Positions 27,969 through 37,441 are shown, counted from the stretch's first letter. The stretch: 64,000 nucleotides of DNA from Hydrogenophilales bacterium (GCA_016235775.1 JACRIU010000127.1:1-64000), one strand, 5' to 3'. Translations and numbers: made by a program. The notes: generated from the letters alone by a model not told the origin.

Positions 27969-29942
27969 TCAAATCACCCTATCGTTACCACCATCCACCG
28001 GCACTTGCGCGGCAGTGGTCTTGGCAAACAGCGAGCCGCATAGTTCAGCGGCAAGCTCAGCCACATCCTGGCTGGTCACTTCAGTTTTCAAGACATTGTT
28101 GCGTTTATATTCATCGACCGTGAGGCCGTAATGTTTAGCGCGCGCGGCCAAGACTTCTTCGGTCCAGATGCCGGTGTCGAACACGGCATTGGGGTGCAGG
28201 GTGTTGATGCGGATGCCATCCGCTCCCCACTCCAGGGCGGCGACGCGCATAAGCTGGTTGAGCGCAGCTTTAGATGCCGAATAAGCTGCTGCGCCCGGAC
28301 CCGGCGCGGGCACGTTCTTGGATCCGATCACCACCACGCGGCCATAACGCGGCGCGAGTTTGAGCAAGGGGTGCGCCTCGCGCATGAAGGAAAGATTCGC
28401 ATCCAGATTCACGCTCATCACTTTGCGCCATTCTTCGGAGCCGAGTTGATCGATGCGGCGGCCACCGGGGAAGATGCCGGCATTTAACACCAGCATGTCG
28501 AGGCCACCGAAACGGCGCACGGTTTGTTCCAGCGCGGATTGAATTTCGCTATCGCTGGAAATGTCGCAACGCAGGCCGAGATAATCATCGCGCTTGAATA
28601 GCGATGCAATCGCGGGATTGATATCGAGCCCCACCACCGCCGCGCCGCGCGCCAGCAGCGATTCGACGCAGGCCTTGCCGATGCCGGAGGCGGCGCCGGT
28701 CACCAGCGCGACTTCGCCCGCAAACGCCAAGGGCTTGCCGCTTTTCTTCAGCTTGGCCTGCTCCAAGTCCCAGTATTCCACATCGAAAATATCCTTGGCG
28801 GGCAGCGCCTGAAAACCGCCGAGCGCGGTAGCGCGCAGGATGATATCGATGGTGTGGTCGTATATGTCGGCGACGATGCCCGCGTCTTTCGCGCTGCGCC
28901 CGGCCGTGCACAGGCCGAATTCCGCATCGAGGATAACGCGTGGCGCGGGATCGAGCATGGTCTTGGGTTCTTTTGCGAGCATTGCATGCGCATCAAAATA
29001 AGCGCGGTATTGCGTGGCGTAATCCTCCAGATTGCGGCCCAGCATCGGAATGCGCTTGGTGCGGATCACATGATCCGGTGTCGCGGGGCCTTGGCGGGCG
29101 ATCACGTTGGCATCGGGCCGCTGGGCAAAGGCTAAATACTTTTCAGTCTGATCCGTCGCCAGAATCGCCGGTGCGCCCAGCATGGCTGATACTGATTTGC
29201 GCAAAGCCGCGATATCGCTGCGCAATGGACGATCCGGGGTGGCGGCTTTCGGCGCGGCGAGCTGCCAGGCATTCTGTGCCGCCAAATAGGCCTCCGCGTG
29301 CGACACCAGCGCGATCATGCGCTCGTAGGATTCTTGCGCGGTTTCGCCAAAGGAGAATATGCCGTGGTTCAGCAGCACCATGCCTTGCGTCTTGTCATTG
29401 GCTTCGCGCGCGAAGATCTCCGCCACCAGGCGCGCCAGATCGAAACCCGGCATCACATAGGGAATCACCACCACCTCCTGGCCGTAAATCTCGCGGATGC
29501 GCGCCTCGCCCTTGGCGGTGTTGGTGATGGCGATCACCGCATCGGCGTGGGTGTGATCGACATATTTGTACGGCAGCAGCGCGTGCAGGATGGTCTCGAC
29601 CGAGGGTGTGGGCGCCGAGGCGCGCGTCATGTGGGTGACGAGTTCATTCACCATTTGCGGATCGGGCAGCATGGAGAGCTTGGCCAGCTTCAGCATGTAG
29701 TCCAGGCGCACCGGCGAGAAGCCGGCGGCCTCGATGAATTCCAAGTCCCAGCCGCTGCCTTTGACGTACAGGCGTTGCTCGTCTTCGCCCAGGATGTTGG
29801 GCTCGGTGATTTTGACCGAGGTGTTGCCGCCGCCGTGCAGCACCAGCGTTTTATCCCTGCCCAGCAAACGCGAGGTGTAAATGCGCTGTTGCAAATCACC
29901 CTGATATTGGGCGGCTTCTTGATCGTTCCACAGACTTTGCAC
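27969..29942 (-). CDS. Bifunctional class II aldolase / short-chain dehydrogenase
   Basis: TLVLHGGGNTSVKITEP...VDHTHADAVIAITNT (aldolase), then EVALVTGAASGIGKACVESLLARGAAVVGLDIN...YSASKAAL (SDR). Confidence 0.88.
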   Translation of the reverse strand: MQSLWNDQEAAQYQGDLQQRIYTSRLLGRDKTLVLHGGGNTSVKITEPNILGEDEQRLYVKGSGWDLEFIEAAGFSPVRLDYMLKLAKLSMLPDPQMVNELVTHMTRASAPTPSVETILHALLPYKYVDHTHADAVIAITNTAKGEARIREIYGQEVVVIPYVMPGFDLARLVAEIFAREANDKTQGMVLLNHGIFSFGETAQESYERMIALVSHAEAYLAAQNAWQLAAPKAATPDRPLRSDIAALRKSVSAMLGAPAILATDQTEKYLAFAQRPDANVIARQGPATPDHVIRTKRIPMLGRNLEDYATQYRAYFDAHAMLAKEPKTMLDPAPRVILDAEFGLCTAGRSAKDAGIVADIYDHTIDIILRATALGGFQALPAKDIFDVEYWDLEQAKLKKSGKPLAFAGEVALVTGAASGIGKACVESLLARGAAVVGLDINPAIASLFKRDDYLGLRCDISSDSEIQSALEQTVRRFGGLDMLVLNAGIFPGGRRIDQLGSEEWRKVMSVNLDANLSFMREAHPLLKLAPRYGRVVVIGSKNVPAPGPGAAAYSASKAALNQLMRVAALEWGADGIRINTLHPNAVFDTGIWTEEVLAARAKHYGLTVDEYKRNNVLKTEVTSQDVAELAAELCGSLFAKTTAAQVPVDGGNDRVI

Positions 29943-29995
29943 ACTGGCCTCTTAATGAAGAATGTTAATCACGAATATATTAAGTGCTGCCCTGA

Positions 29996-30127
29996 ACTCG
30001 CCCTCTCCCCGGCCCCTCCCGCAAGTGGGAGAGGGGAGTAAAGTTTTCTCCCCTCTCACGCTTGCGGGAAGGGGGGATGATTTTGCTCCCCTCTCACGCT
30101 TGCGGGAGAGGGGCCGGGGGAGAGGGC
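29996..30127. repeat. Intergenic GC-rich inverted/direct repeat (CCCCTCTCACGCTTGCGGGAGAGGGG type)
   Basis: CTCTCCCCGGCCCCTCCCGCAAGTGGGAGAGGGG, two TCCCCTCTCACGCTTGCGGGA copies, then GAGAGGGGCCGGGGGAGAGG. Confidence 0.75.
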
Positions 30128-30139
30128 AAGCTAAATCAC

Positions 30140-30685
30140 CTAAGAACTCAAAATCCACTCCGCCGCCGCGCCGATGTCACGCACCACCAACACATTGGGC
30201 GGCAACTCGATGCGCGCTTCCGCGCCATAGCCGGTCTCAACCAAGATTGGCGTCACGCCGGCATTCAGCCCCGCTTCCACGTCGCTCACTTTATCACCGA
30301 TCATGTATGAGCTAGGGATATCCACCTCATGCTCGCGCGCGGCTTGCAACAGCATGCCCGGCTCGGGCTTGCGGCAATCGCAGTCGCGCAGCGCGCCGTG
30401 TTCGGGGTGATGCGGGCAATAGTAATAAGCGTCGATATGCCCGCCCTGGCGTTGCAAATCGGCATCGACTTGACGGTGCAGGGCGTCGATATCCGCTTCG
30501 CCGTACATGCCGCGCGCCACACCGGCTTGGTTCGAAGTGACGATGACCAGATAGCCCGCCGCATTGAAGCGCTTGATCGCCTCCACCGCGCCGGGTATCC
30601 ACTCCCAATCCTGCCAGAGGTGAAGATAATTTTTTTCGACGTTGAGCGTGCCGTCGCGGTCGATAAAAATTGCAGATTTAGACAT
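30140..30685 (-). CDS. gmhB: D-glycero-D-manno-heptose 1,7-bisphosphate phosphatase
   Basis: MSKSAIFIDRDGTLNVEKNYLH...VIVTSNQAGVARG...YYCPHHPEHG...CDCRKPEPGMLLQAA (HAD family, Zn-binding Cys/His). Confidence 0.92.
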   Translation of the reverse strand: MSKSAIFIDRDGTLNVEKNYLHLWQDWEWIPGAVEAIKRFNAAGYLVIVTSNQAGVARGMYGEADIDALHRQVDADLQRQGGHIDAYYYCPHHPEHGALRDCDCRKPEPGMLLQAAREHEVDIPSSYMIGDKVSDVEAGLNAGVTPILVETGYGAEARIELPPNVLVVRDIGAAAEWILSS

Positions 30686-31247
30686 GGTTCTTGTATCGGT
30701 AATAAGCGATGAGGGCGCCGGGCTCTTGAATTTCACCGCTTTCGATTAGCGTATCGATTTCACCCAGGGTAAAAAATTGCAGCGCGTGGTGGCCGAATTC
30801 CTCGGCGCTGAATTCGCTTTTGCGCGTGCAATGGCGGGCCAGAAACAAATGCACCCGGGCCGCCAGGGTGCCGGCTTCCGGCGCATACAGACCCAAGGAT
30901 TGCAGATCTTCGGGGCGGCAGGTGAGCCCGGTTTCCTCTTCCAGTTCGCGCAGCGCCGATACTTCCGGCATTTCGCCCTCGTCGATAAAGCCGCGCGGCA
31001 ATTCCCAGCAATAGGCGCGTAGCGGGTGGCGATAGACCTGCACCAAACCCACCTTCCCTTCCCAGATTGGAAACACTGACACGCCGGTGACGAGCTGATC
31101 GGTTTTGACGCGCGGTGCGACGACTAAATACTTCTCGACCTGTTGGCCGTCGGGCGCCTCGATGTGGTCAAAGAACAATTCAAAGCGCAAATTCTCGGCC
31201 ACCAGCCGATGCGCATGCAGTTTGATGGGGGGCGGTTTCTCGCTCAT
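30678..31247 (-). CDS. NUDIX hydrolase (ADP-ribose/ADP-sugar pyrophosphatase-like)
   Basis: GFIDEGEMPEVSALRELEEETGL Nudix box. Start overlaps the lhgO stop by ATGA (31244-31247). Confidence 0.88.
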   Translation of the reverse strand: MSEKPPPIKLHAHRLVAENLRFELFFDHIEAPDGQQVEKYLVVAPRVKTDQLVTGVSVFPIWEGKVGLVQVYRHPLRAYCWELPRGFIDEGEMPEVSALRELEEETGLTCRPEDLQSLGLYAPEAGTLAARVHLFLARHCTRKSEFSAEEFGHHALQFFTLGEIDTLIESGEIQEPGALIAYYRYKNHV

Positions 31248-32461
31248 GCGGCGGCTTTTTTCTGGTGCTGATCCACAATCGATTCGGCGAACGCGAACGA
31301 ACAAGTGAAGGCAGGCGAGATGGAATTCAACACATGCAGCGAGTCGGCCGTCTGCTCCAGCACGAAATCCATTTCCAAACGTTTTTGTTGCAGGTTCACC
31401 AATTGCGGCCGAATGCCGACTTTGTTGCATGGCAGCAAATCATCGGCGCGCACTTCCGGCACCAATTTGCGCGCGGCGGCCAGGAAATTCGCCTTACTGT
31501 ATTTCGCCATCTCGGCATGTACCAGATCACGGAAATGCTGATGATTGGCCGCATACATTTGCATCAGACGCCAAGCGATATTCATGGACTCGCCCAGATG
31601 CAGGCCAGAGAGCACGCCGTAATTTTCCCGCCCCCAGGCGGGGATGGCGGTTGGCCCCACATACACATCACCGCTTATCACGCGCGTGAGATGCACGCCG
31701 AGAAACGGCAGATTGATATCCGGCACCGGGTAGATACTGCTCTTCACCAGGTCGCCGCGTTCCGGACGCAGCTTGTAATACAAGCCTTTAAAGGGCAGCA
31801 GCGCGTATTGCGCGCCGGCGTTGAAAAAACGCGCGACGCGATCCGCGCTCGCACCCGCGCAGTTGAATAGATAACCATAGCCATAGCGATGCTGGTTCGC
31901 ATCGACGGTCTTTTGCCCGGTATCGACCGCGTTCACCGCGGCATTGAAGCGGAGGGTGACACCCTGCCCGCGCAGCAAGTCGCGCAGTTTGGCCACCACG
32001 CCGGGGCTGTCGATCACCGCCGTGTCGGGGCTGTAGATGCCGGCTTCGTAAGCATAAGCATGTGGCTCGATCTGGCGGATGCCGCCGGCGTCCAGCTTTT
32101 CGGCGCGGATGCCGTTATCGCGTGCGTTCTTGAGCAGGCGTTCGAGCGTCGGCAGTTCTTGCTGGCTGGTGGCGATGATGACCTTGCCTGAGCGTTCGCA
32201 ATGAATGCCATGCTCGGCGGCGAATTCGCGCATGCGCGCCGCACCCTTGGCGCAGTACTTGGCTTTGAGCGTATCGGCGGCGTAGTAGATGCCGGAGTGC
32301 AGCACGCCGCTGTTGCGTCCGCTGGCGTGGTAGCCGACATCCGGCTCTTTTTCCAGGATCAGGATGCGGGCGGCGGAATCGCGCCGCTTCAACTCCCAGG
32401 CGACGGTGAGGCCGACAATGCCGGCGCCGACGATAAGGTAGTCGTAGGTTTCCATGGTCAT
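31244..32461 (-). CDS. lhgO: L-2-hydroxyglutarate oxidase/dehydrogenase, FAD-dependent
   Basis: YDYLIVGAGIVGLTVAWEL...GRNSGVLHSGIYYAADTLKAKYC...YPVPDINLPFLGVHLTRVISGDVYVGPTAIPA, close to E. coli LhgO. Confidence 0.9.
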   Translation of the reverse strand: MTMETYDYLIVGAGIVGLTVAWELKRRDSAARILILEKEPDVGYHASGRNSGVLHSGIYYAADTLKAKYCAKGAARMREFAAEHGIHCERSGKVIIATSQQELPTLERLLKNARDNGIRAEKLDAGGIRQIEPHAYAYEAGIYSPDTAVIDSPGVVAKLRDLLRGQGVTLRFNAAVNAVDTGQKTVDANQHRYGYGYLFNCAGASADRVARFFNAGAQYALLPFKGLYYKLRPERGDLVKSSIYPVPDINLPFLGVHLTRVISGDVYVGPTAIPAWGRENYGVLSGLHLGESMNIAWRLMQMYAANHQHFRDLVHAEMAKYSKANFLAAARKLVPEVRADDLLPCNKVGIRPQLVNLQQKRLEMDFVLEQTADSLHVLNSISPAFTCSFAFAESIVDQHQKKAAA

Positions 32462-32468
32462 CCCGCCC

Positions 32469-32519
32469 TTGTAGCGCAGGCATCCTTGCTTGCATGCCGG
32501 CAGGATGCCGGCGCTACAA
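32469..32519. repeat. Intergenic hairpin TTGTAGCGC...GCGCTACAA
   Basis: TTGTAGCGCAGGCATCC...GGCAGGATGCCGGCGCTACAA between lhgO and the epimerase-family gene. Confidence 0.75.
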
Positions 32520-32531
32520 AATCCAGATGGA

Positions 32532-33473
32532 TCACACGTTGCCGTACAGCGAGTTGCGAATCATCGTGTAGCCTTTGACCAACTCGGCGATGCCCGTATC
32601 CAATGAATATTGCTGCTTGAAGCCGGTGGCTTCGATCTTGGCGTTGGAGACGATGTAGTTGCGCTGGTCGGGATCTTTGCCGACGGGAGCGTCGAGATAG
32701 ACGAATTCCGGCACATGTTTGGCGATGTGCTCACATAGTTCTTTCTTCGACACGTTGGCGTCGGACAAGCCCACGTTGTAGATCTGCCCCTTCATCTTGT
32801 CGTAATTGTTCAACGCATGCATGAACACCCGCATCACGTCGCGCACATGGATGTAGTTGCGCTTGAACTGGCTCTCGAACAGCACCACGAAGCGATCGTA
32901 CACCGCGCGGTAGGTGAAGTCGTTGACCAACAGGTCGATGCGCATGCGCGGCGACATGCCGAACACCGTGGCCAAGCGGAAACTGATCGAATTGGGGTGA
33001 TCCATAAACGCCTTTTCGATTTCCACTTTCTCGATCGCGTACTGGGAAATCGGGCGCAAGGGCGATTCTTCCGTGCAGTAGTTGTTTTCGTCGCCGGTGC
33101 CATAGGCGCTGTTGGTGGTCGGCATGAGCAGGATTTGATCCTTGGACACATGCTTCAGCATCATCATGATGGCGTCGTGGTTGATGGTGGTCGCCCCCAC
33201 CGGGTCTTTGGAACACAGCGGCGCGCCGACCAGCGCCGCGAGCGGAATAATCACATCGGCTTTTTTCATCAGCGGCAGCATGGCGCTCTCGACGCGGATA
33301 TCGCCTTTCACCACCTCGAAATTCGGGTGATGGCACACGTGGTTGAGGCTGGTCTGCTTGAACATGAAGTTGTCGATGACCGTCACTTTATAACCGGCAT
33401 TGAGCAGCTCCGGCACCATGGTCGAACCGAGATAGCCCGCACCGCCTGTAACTAGAATATGTTTCATAATCAC
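32532..33473 (-). CDS. NAD-dependent epimerase/dehydratase family protein; candidate GDP-heptose C4-dehydrogenase (Cj1427-like)
   Basis: ILVTGGAGYLGSTMVPELLNAGYKVTVIDNFMF...LAALVGAPLCSKDP...TTNSAYGTG...CTEESPLRPISQYAIEKVE...FRLATVFGMSPRMRIDLLVNDFTYRA...RNYIHVRDV. Confidence 0.85.
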   Translation of the reverse strand: MIMKHILVTGGAGYLGSTMVPELLNAGYKVTVIDNFMFKQTSLNHVCHHPNFEVVKGDIRVESAMLPLMKKADVIIPLAALVGAPLCSKDPVGATTINHDAIMMMLKHVSKDQILLMPTTNSAYGTGDENNYCTEESPLRPISQYAIEKVEIEKAFMDHPNSISFRLATVFGMSPRMRIDLLVNDFTYRAVYDRFVVLFESQFKRNYIHVRDVMRVFMHALNNYDKMKGQIYNVGLSDANVSKKELCEHIAKHVPEFVYLDAPVGKDPDQRNYIVSNAKIEATGFKQQYSLDTGIAELVKGYTMIRNSLYGNV

Positions 33474-33497
33474 ACTCCGATAAAAAACAAATCAATT

Positions 33498-33581
33498 AAC
33501 CACGAATGAACACGAATTAACACGAATACTTCGAAACCTGTTTTTGATTTTATTCGTGTGCATTCGTGTTCATTCGTGGTT
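33498..33581. repeat. Palindromic intergenic element, ACGAAT class (~10-bp internal period)
   Basis: AACCACGAATGAACACGAATTAACACGAAT ... ATTCGTGTGCATTCGTGTTCATTCGTGGTT. Confidence 0.9.
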
Positions 33582-33592
33582 CCAAAAATCCA

Positions 33593-34177
33593 TTAATCAA
33601 AAAACATTGCTGCTTCAACGCTTTCGCACAGGGTATGCGCGAGTACGATATGCAATTCCTGGATGGTGCTGGTTTCCGCGCCCGGCACGATCACGCCATG
33701 ATCGGCCAAAGGCTTGGCCTGCCCGCCGTCGCGGCCACAGAAGACGATGCTGGGCACGCCCATTGCGCGCGCTGTGGTTAGCGCTTTTAAAATATTGGGG
33801 GACTGGCCCGATGTAGTGATGCCGAGGAACACATCGCCTTTGCGCGCCTTGCCAGCCAGTTGCCGCGCGAATATTTCGTCGTAGCCGTAATCGTTGCCGA
33901 TGGCGGTGATAATCGAGCTGTCGGTGGTCAAGGCTTCCGCGGGCAGCGGCGCGCGGTCCCGCGCCAGCTTGCTCACGAATTCGGCCGCGAGATGCTGGGC
34001 ATCCGCCGCGGAGCCGCCATTGCCCGCGATATACAGCCGTCCGCCGCTGCGATAGGCAGCCACCACCACCGCTACCGCTTGGCTGAAGGCCGCTTGCGCC
34101 GGGGCATTGGTCAGCAAGGCCTGCTGGGCGGCGATGGAGGCTTGCAGATTTTTAATCAGTCGATCGTGTGGGGTCAT
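33593..34177 (-). CDS. gmhA: D-sedoheptulose-7-phosphate isomerase
   Basis: SIS fold: RLYIAGNGGSAADAQHLAAEFVSKL...GNDYGYDEIFARQL...GITTSGQSPNILKAL. Confidence 0.9.
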   Translation of the reverse strand: MTPHDRLIKNLQASIAAQQALLTNAPAQAAFSQAVAVVVAAYRSGGRLYIAGNGGSAADAQHLAAEFVSKLARDRAPLPAEALTTDSSIITAIGNDYGYDEIFARQLAGKARKGDVFLGITTSGQSPNILKALTTARAMGVPSIVFCGRDGGQAKPLADHGVIVPGAETSTIQELHIVLAHTLCESVEAAMFFD

Positions 34178-34182
34178 CTTCT

Positions 34183-34881
34183 TTAGTTCGGCAATATATC
34201 GGCTGCGCGGTAATAATCGTCCGGTATGCCGATATCGATAAAATTCGTGCCGGTGACAAATCCAACCACGCGCTTTCCGGCTTTTAATAGGCGTGGAAAC
34301 AAATCCTGTTCCAGCGCAACTTTATCGCCGGGCGCGTAGCCCAAGCCGAGCAGCACGGCAGGCCGCACCAAATACACGCCGCCGTTGATTATACCTTCGC
34401 CCCCGCTCGCCGCCGCGCTAAAGGCGGCCACGTTACCCTGCGCGTCCAGCGCCACTTCGCCATAGCGATCGTTATGCGCAATCCGCCGCAGCGCGACGGT
34501 GACATCGGCCAGCAAAGCGTCATGCCGCGCGCGCAGCTCGGCCAGATTTACCTCAAAAAAAGTATCGCCGTTCAGGACCAAAACCAAATCATCCTGCGCT
34601 TGGCTGAGCCCTAACAGCAAACCGCCGCCCGTGCCGAGCGGGGTTGCTTCGCGCGCATACACGACAGGGCATTGCCGGTAGGCGCCGCCGAAATGCGCTT
34701 CGATCAATTCATGCATATAGCCGACCGACAAAATAAAGCGCGTCACGCCCTGCCCGATCCAATAATCCATTTGATGCTCGAGAAAGGGCCGGTTGCGAAT
34801 CGGCGCCATCGGCTTGGGCAAATCCGGCACCGCTTCGCGTAAACGCGTGCCGAGGCCGCCGGCGAGAATCAGCGCATCCAT
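34183..34881 (-). CDS. hddC: D-glycero-alpha-D-manno-heptose 1-phosphate guanylyltransferase
   Basis: MDALILAGGLGTRLREAVPDLPKPMAPIRNRPFLEHQMDYW...; in a cluster with gmhA, hddA and gmhB. Confidence 0.85.
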   Translation of the reverse strand: MDALILAGGLGTRLREAVPDLPKPMAPIRNRPFLEHQMDYWIGQGVTRFILSVGYMHELIEAHFGGAYRQCPVVYAREATPLGTGGGLLLGLSQAQDDLVLVLNGDTFFEVNLAELRARHDALLADVTVALRRIAHNDRYGEVALDAQGNVAAFSAAASGGEGIINGGVYLVRPAVLLGLGYAPGDKVALEQDLFPRLLKAGKRVVGFVTGTNFIDIGIPDDYYRAADILPN

Positions 34882-36050
34882 TAGACGGCAGCGCGCGTCA
34901 GCACTTCGTGGAAGCGCGTGATCTGCGGTGTAATGTCCTGCGGATGATTGCCGACGAAGAACCCGCGATCATGCGCCAGGTTGGCGTTCACAATTTTTCC
35001 GACGGTATCGTAATCGAAATACTTGATCACGTCGTGGCGCAGGAAACAGCCGCCGGTGATGATGCGGTAGCCGATATCGGCGTCTTTCAGCGCTTGCATC
35101 ACGCGCTTGCGGTCGATATCGAATTTCGGGTTCAGAATCACGGTGAAAGCGAACCAGGAGCTGTTGCCGTTCTCGCGCTGGATGATGAAGCGCTCGTCGC
35201 CCTTGAATAACTTGGTAAAGAGCGACGCATTCTTGCGCCGCACGTCGATCATGCCGTCGAGTTTTTTGAGTTGCTCAATACCAATCGCGCCCGATAGCTC
35301 CAGCGGCCGCGCATTGTAGCCGGGCAAAATAAAACGATAGGCTTCATAAAAGTCATCGTCGCGTTTCTCATAAATATCGCTATCCGCCGGCAGATCGCGC
35401 GTCCAGCCATGCGCGCGCAGCGATTTGGCGATGTGATACAGCTCGGTATTATCGGTCACCACCACGCCGCCTTCCATGGTGGCGATGTGGTGCGAGAAGA
35501 AAGAACTGAAGGTGCCGATATCGCCGAAGGTGCCGGTAAGCTGGCCATTCAGCGTCGCCCCCATCGACTCGCAATTGTCTTCGAACAGATACAAGCCGTG
35601 CTTGTCGCAAAACGCGCGCATCACATCCAGCGCCGCCGGGTTGCCGAGGATGCTCACCGCCATCACCATGCGCGTCTTGGGCGTCAACGCCGCTTCGAGC
35701 TTGGACACATCCAGATTGAGCGTATCGAGCTCAACATCCACGAAACGCAGGCGCAGGCCGTATTGCTGCAGCGGATAATAGGTCGTGGACCAGGAGATCG
35801 CCGGCACGATCACTTCGTCGCCGCGCTGCAAGGGACGCTCCTTTTTAAAGAACAGCGCGCCGACGCCGACCAAGTTCGCGGCCGAACCGGATCTCACCAT
35901 CAAGGCGTGCTTGGAGCCGAATTTCCTGGCGAAATCTTCTTCAAACTTGCGTACGTTCGCCCCCATGGTGAATAGACCGGTTTGAATCACGCGCTGCATG
36001 GCGTCGATTTCTTCGGTGCCCCAGGAGGTGCTGGCTAATTCGTAAAACAT
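34881..36050 (-). CDS. ColD-like sugar-nucleotide 3-dehydratase (DegT/DnrJ/EryC1 fold, His at the PLP-Lys position)
   Basis: YELASTSWGTEEIDAMQRVIQTGLFTMG...IVPAISWSTTYYPLQQYGLRLRFVDVELDTLN...LFEDNCESMGATLNGQLTGTFGDIGTFSSFFSHHIATMEGG...RAHGWTRDLP. Confidence 0.88.
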   Translation of the reverse strand: MFYELASTSWGTEEIDAMQRVIQTGLFTMGANVRKFEEDFARKFGSKHALMVRSGSAANLVGVGALFFKKERPLQRGDEVIVPAISWSTTYYPLQQYGLRLRFVDVELDTLNLDVSKLEAALTPKTRMVMAVSILGNPAALDVMRAFCDKHGLYLFEDNCESMGATLNGQLTGTFGDIGTFSSFFSHHIATMEGGVVVTDNTELYHIAKSLRAHGWTRDLPADSDIYEKRDDDFYEAYRFILPGYNARPLELSGAIGIEQLKKLDGMIDVRRKNASLFTKLFKGDERFIIQRENGNSSWFAFTVILNPKFDIDRKRVMQALKDADIGYRIITGGCFLRHDVIKYFDYDTVGKIVNANLAHDRGFFVGNHPQDITPQITRFHEVLTRAAV

Positions 36051-36071
36051 GGCGATCCTTTTTAAAAAAAA

Positions 36072-36378
36072 AACAATAGACAGGATTAACAGGATTTTTC
36101 AGGATTAACAGGAAGACCGCTGATATAAAAGTACCAGAATATAAATCAATCGTCTTGCTTACTGATGAGGCCGTCAATTTGTGCGTACTCGGCAAATCGC
36201 CCCCTCCCCCTTGATGGGGGAGGGCTGGGGAGAGGGTGAAAATATGAGCTGTTTCTACCCCTCTCCCCAACCCTCTCCCACAAGGGGAGAGGGGGCGCAC
36301 GGTGAATCCAGTTACGCACTATTTACCGACCTGCTCAGTAACTAACCACAAGAAAAATCCTGTTAATCCTGTCCATTG
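36072..36378. repeat. Nested intergenic inverted repeat
   Basis: Outer arms CAATAGACAGGATTAACAGGATTTTT (to 36099) and AAAAATCCTGTTAATCCTGTCCATTG (36353-36378); second CAGGATTAACAGGA at 36100; inner GGGGGAGGG/CCCTCTCCC elements at ~36198-36300. Confidence 0.8.
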
Positions 36379-36391
36379 CCTTTAATACCGA

Positions 36392-37429
36392 TTACTTTCC
36401 ACACAACTCGCGAATCGTCGTGCTGATGCGCTTCACATCCGGATAGAGAAATTGTTCCAGGGTATAGCCGGCCGGGTGCGGAATGTCCGGCAAGCCGATG
36501 CGGCGCACCGGCGCTTTGAGCGAATCGAACCATTTTTCGGCGGCGAGGCAGCCGATCTCGGCGCATACGCCGCCCATCGCCCAGCCCGTGTCCACCACCA
36601 CCAGGCGCCCGGTTTTTTTCAGCGACTCGGCGATGATTTCTTCGTCCAGGGGTTTGATCGTGCGCAGGTCGATCACTTCGGCGTCGATGCCCTCGGCAGC
36701 CAATTTGTTGGCGGCTTGCAAGCCCAACTCCAAGGCATGGGATGCGCCGACGATGGTCACGTCCTTGCCGCGCCGGCGGTAGATGCCTTTGCCCAGCGGC
36801 ACGCGGTAAAAACCTTCAGGCACGATGCCGTCTTTTTTCATCAGCCAGCGATGCTCGAACACCAGCACCGGGTTGTTGTCGAGGATGGCGGAGAGCATCA
36901 GGCCCTTGGCGTCATACGGCGAGCTCGGCATCACGATTTTCAAGCCCGGCACGCCGATCAGCAAGCCTTGAATCGCCTGCGAATGCTGCGCGCCGGAACC
37001 CCAGCCGCGGCCGATGGCGGCCCACACCACCATGGGTACCTTGGTCAGGCCGTTGTCCATGTAATGCATTTTCGCGGCGTGCGTCACCAACTGGTTGAAC
37101 GCCAGCAGAATGAAATCCGGCCGGTTGTGCATGAATACCGGGCGCAAACCGTTCATCGCCGCGCCGACGCTCATGCCCATCATGCCCTCTTCCGACAGGG
37201 GTGAATCGAACACGCGCTTCTCGCCGAATTTATCCTGCAGATCCTTGGTCACGCCAAACATCGCGGTCGGGTCATCCACGCCCTGGCCGAACACAAACAC
37301 CGAGGGATCCTGCTCGAGCGCGATCTCCAGCGCCTCGTTCACGGCCTTGGCATAGCCCAACACCCGCCCTTCCTTCGGATCGGGTGCGTCATACACCAGC
37401 GAATTGACTAAACCTTCATCCCACGGCAT
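36392..37429 (-). CDS. TPP-dependent dehydrogenase E1 beta-like / transketolase C-half-like subunit
   Basis: FVFGQGVDDPTAMFGVTKDLQDKFGEKRVFDSPLSEEGMMGMSVGAAMNGLRPVFMHNRPDF...DVTIVGASHALELGL...EVIDLRTIKPLDEE. Confidence 0.88.
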   Translation of the reverse strand: MPWDEGLVNSLVYDAPDPKEGRVLGYAKAVNEALEIALEQDPSVFVFGQGVDDPTAMFGVTKDLQDKFGEKRVFDSPLSEEGMMGMSVGAAMNGLRPVFMHNRPDFILLAFNQLVTHAAKMHYMDNGLTKVPMVVWAAIGRGWGSGAQHSQAIQGLLIGVPGLKIVMPSSPYDAKGLMLSAILDNNPVLVFEHRWLMKKDGIVPEGFYRVPLGKGIYRRRGKDVTIVGASHALELGLQAANKLAAEGIDAEVIDLRTIKPLDEEIIAESLKKTGRLVVVDTGWAMGGVCAEIGCLAAEKWFDSLKAPVRRIGLPDIPHPAGYTLEQFLYPDVKRISTTIRELCGK

Positions 37430-37441
37430 GTGTGTGGCCTC

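Noticed and set aside
34881-36050. Annotation as an ordinary sugar aminotransferase
   Set aside because: The PLP-lysine position is His (SHHIATMEGG), as in ColD-type dehydratases.
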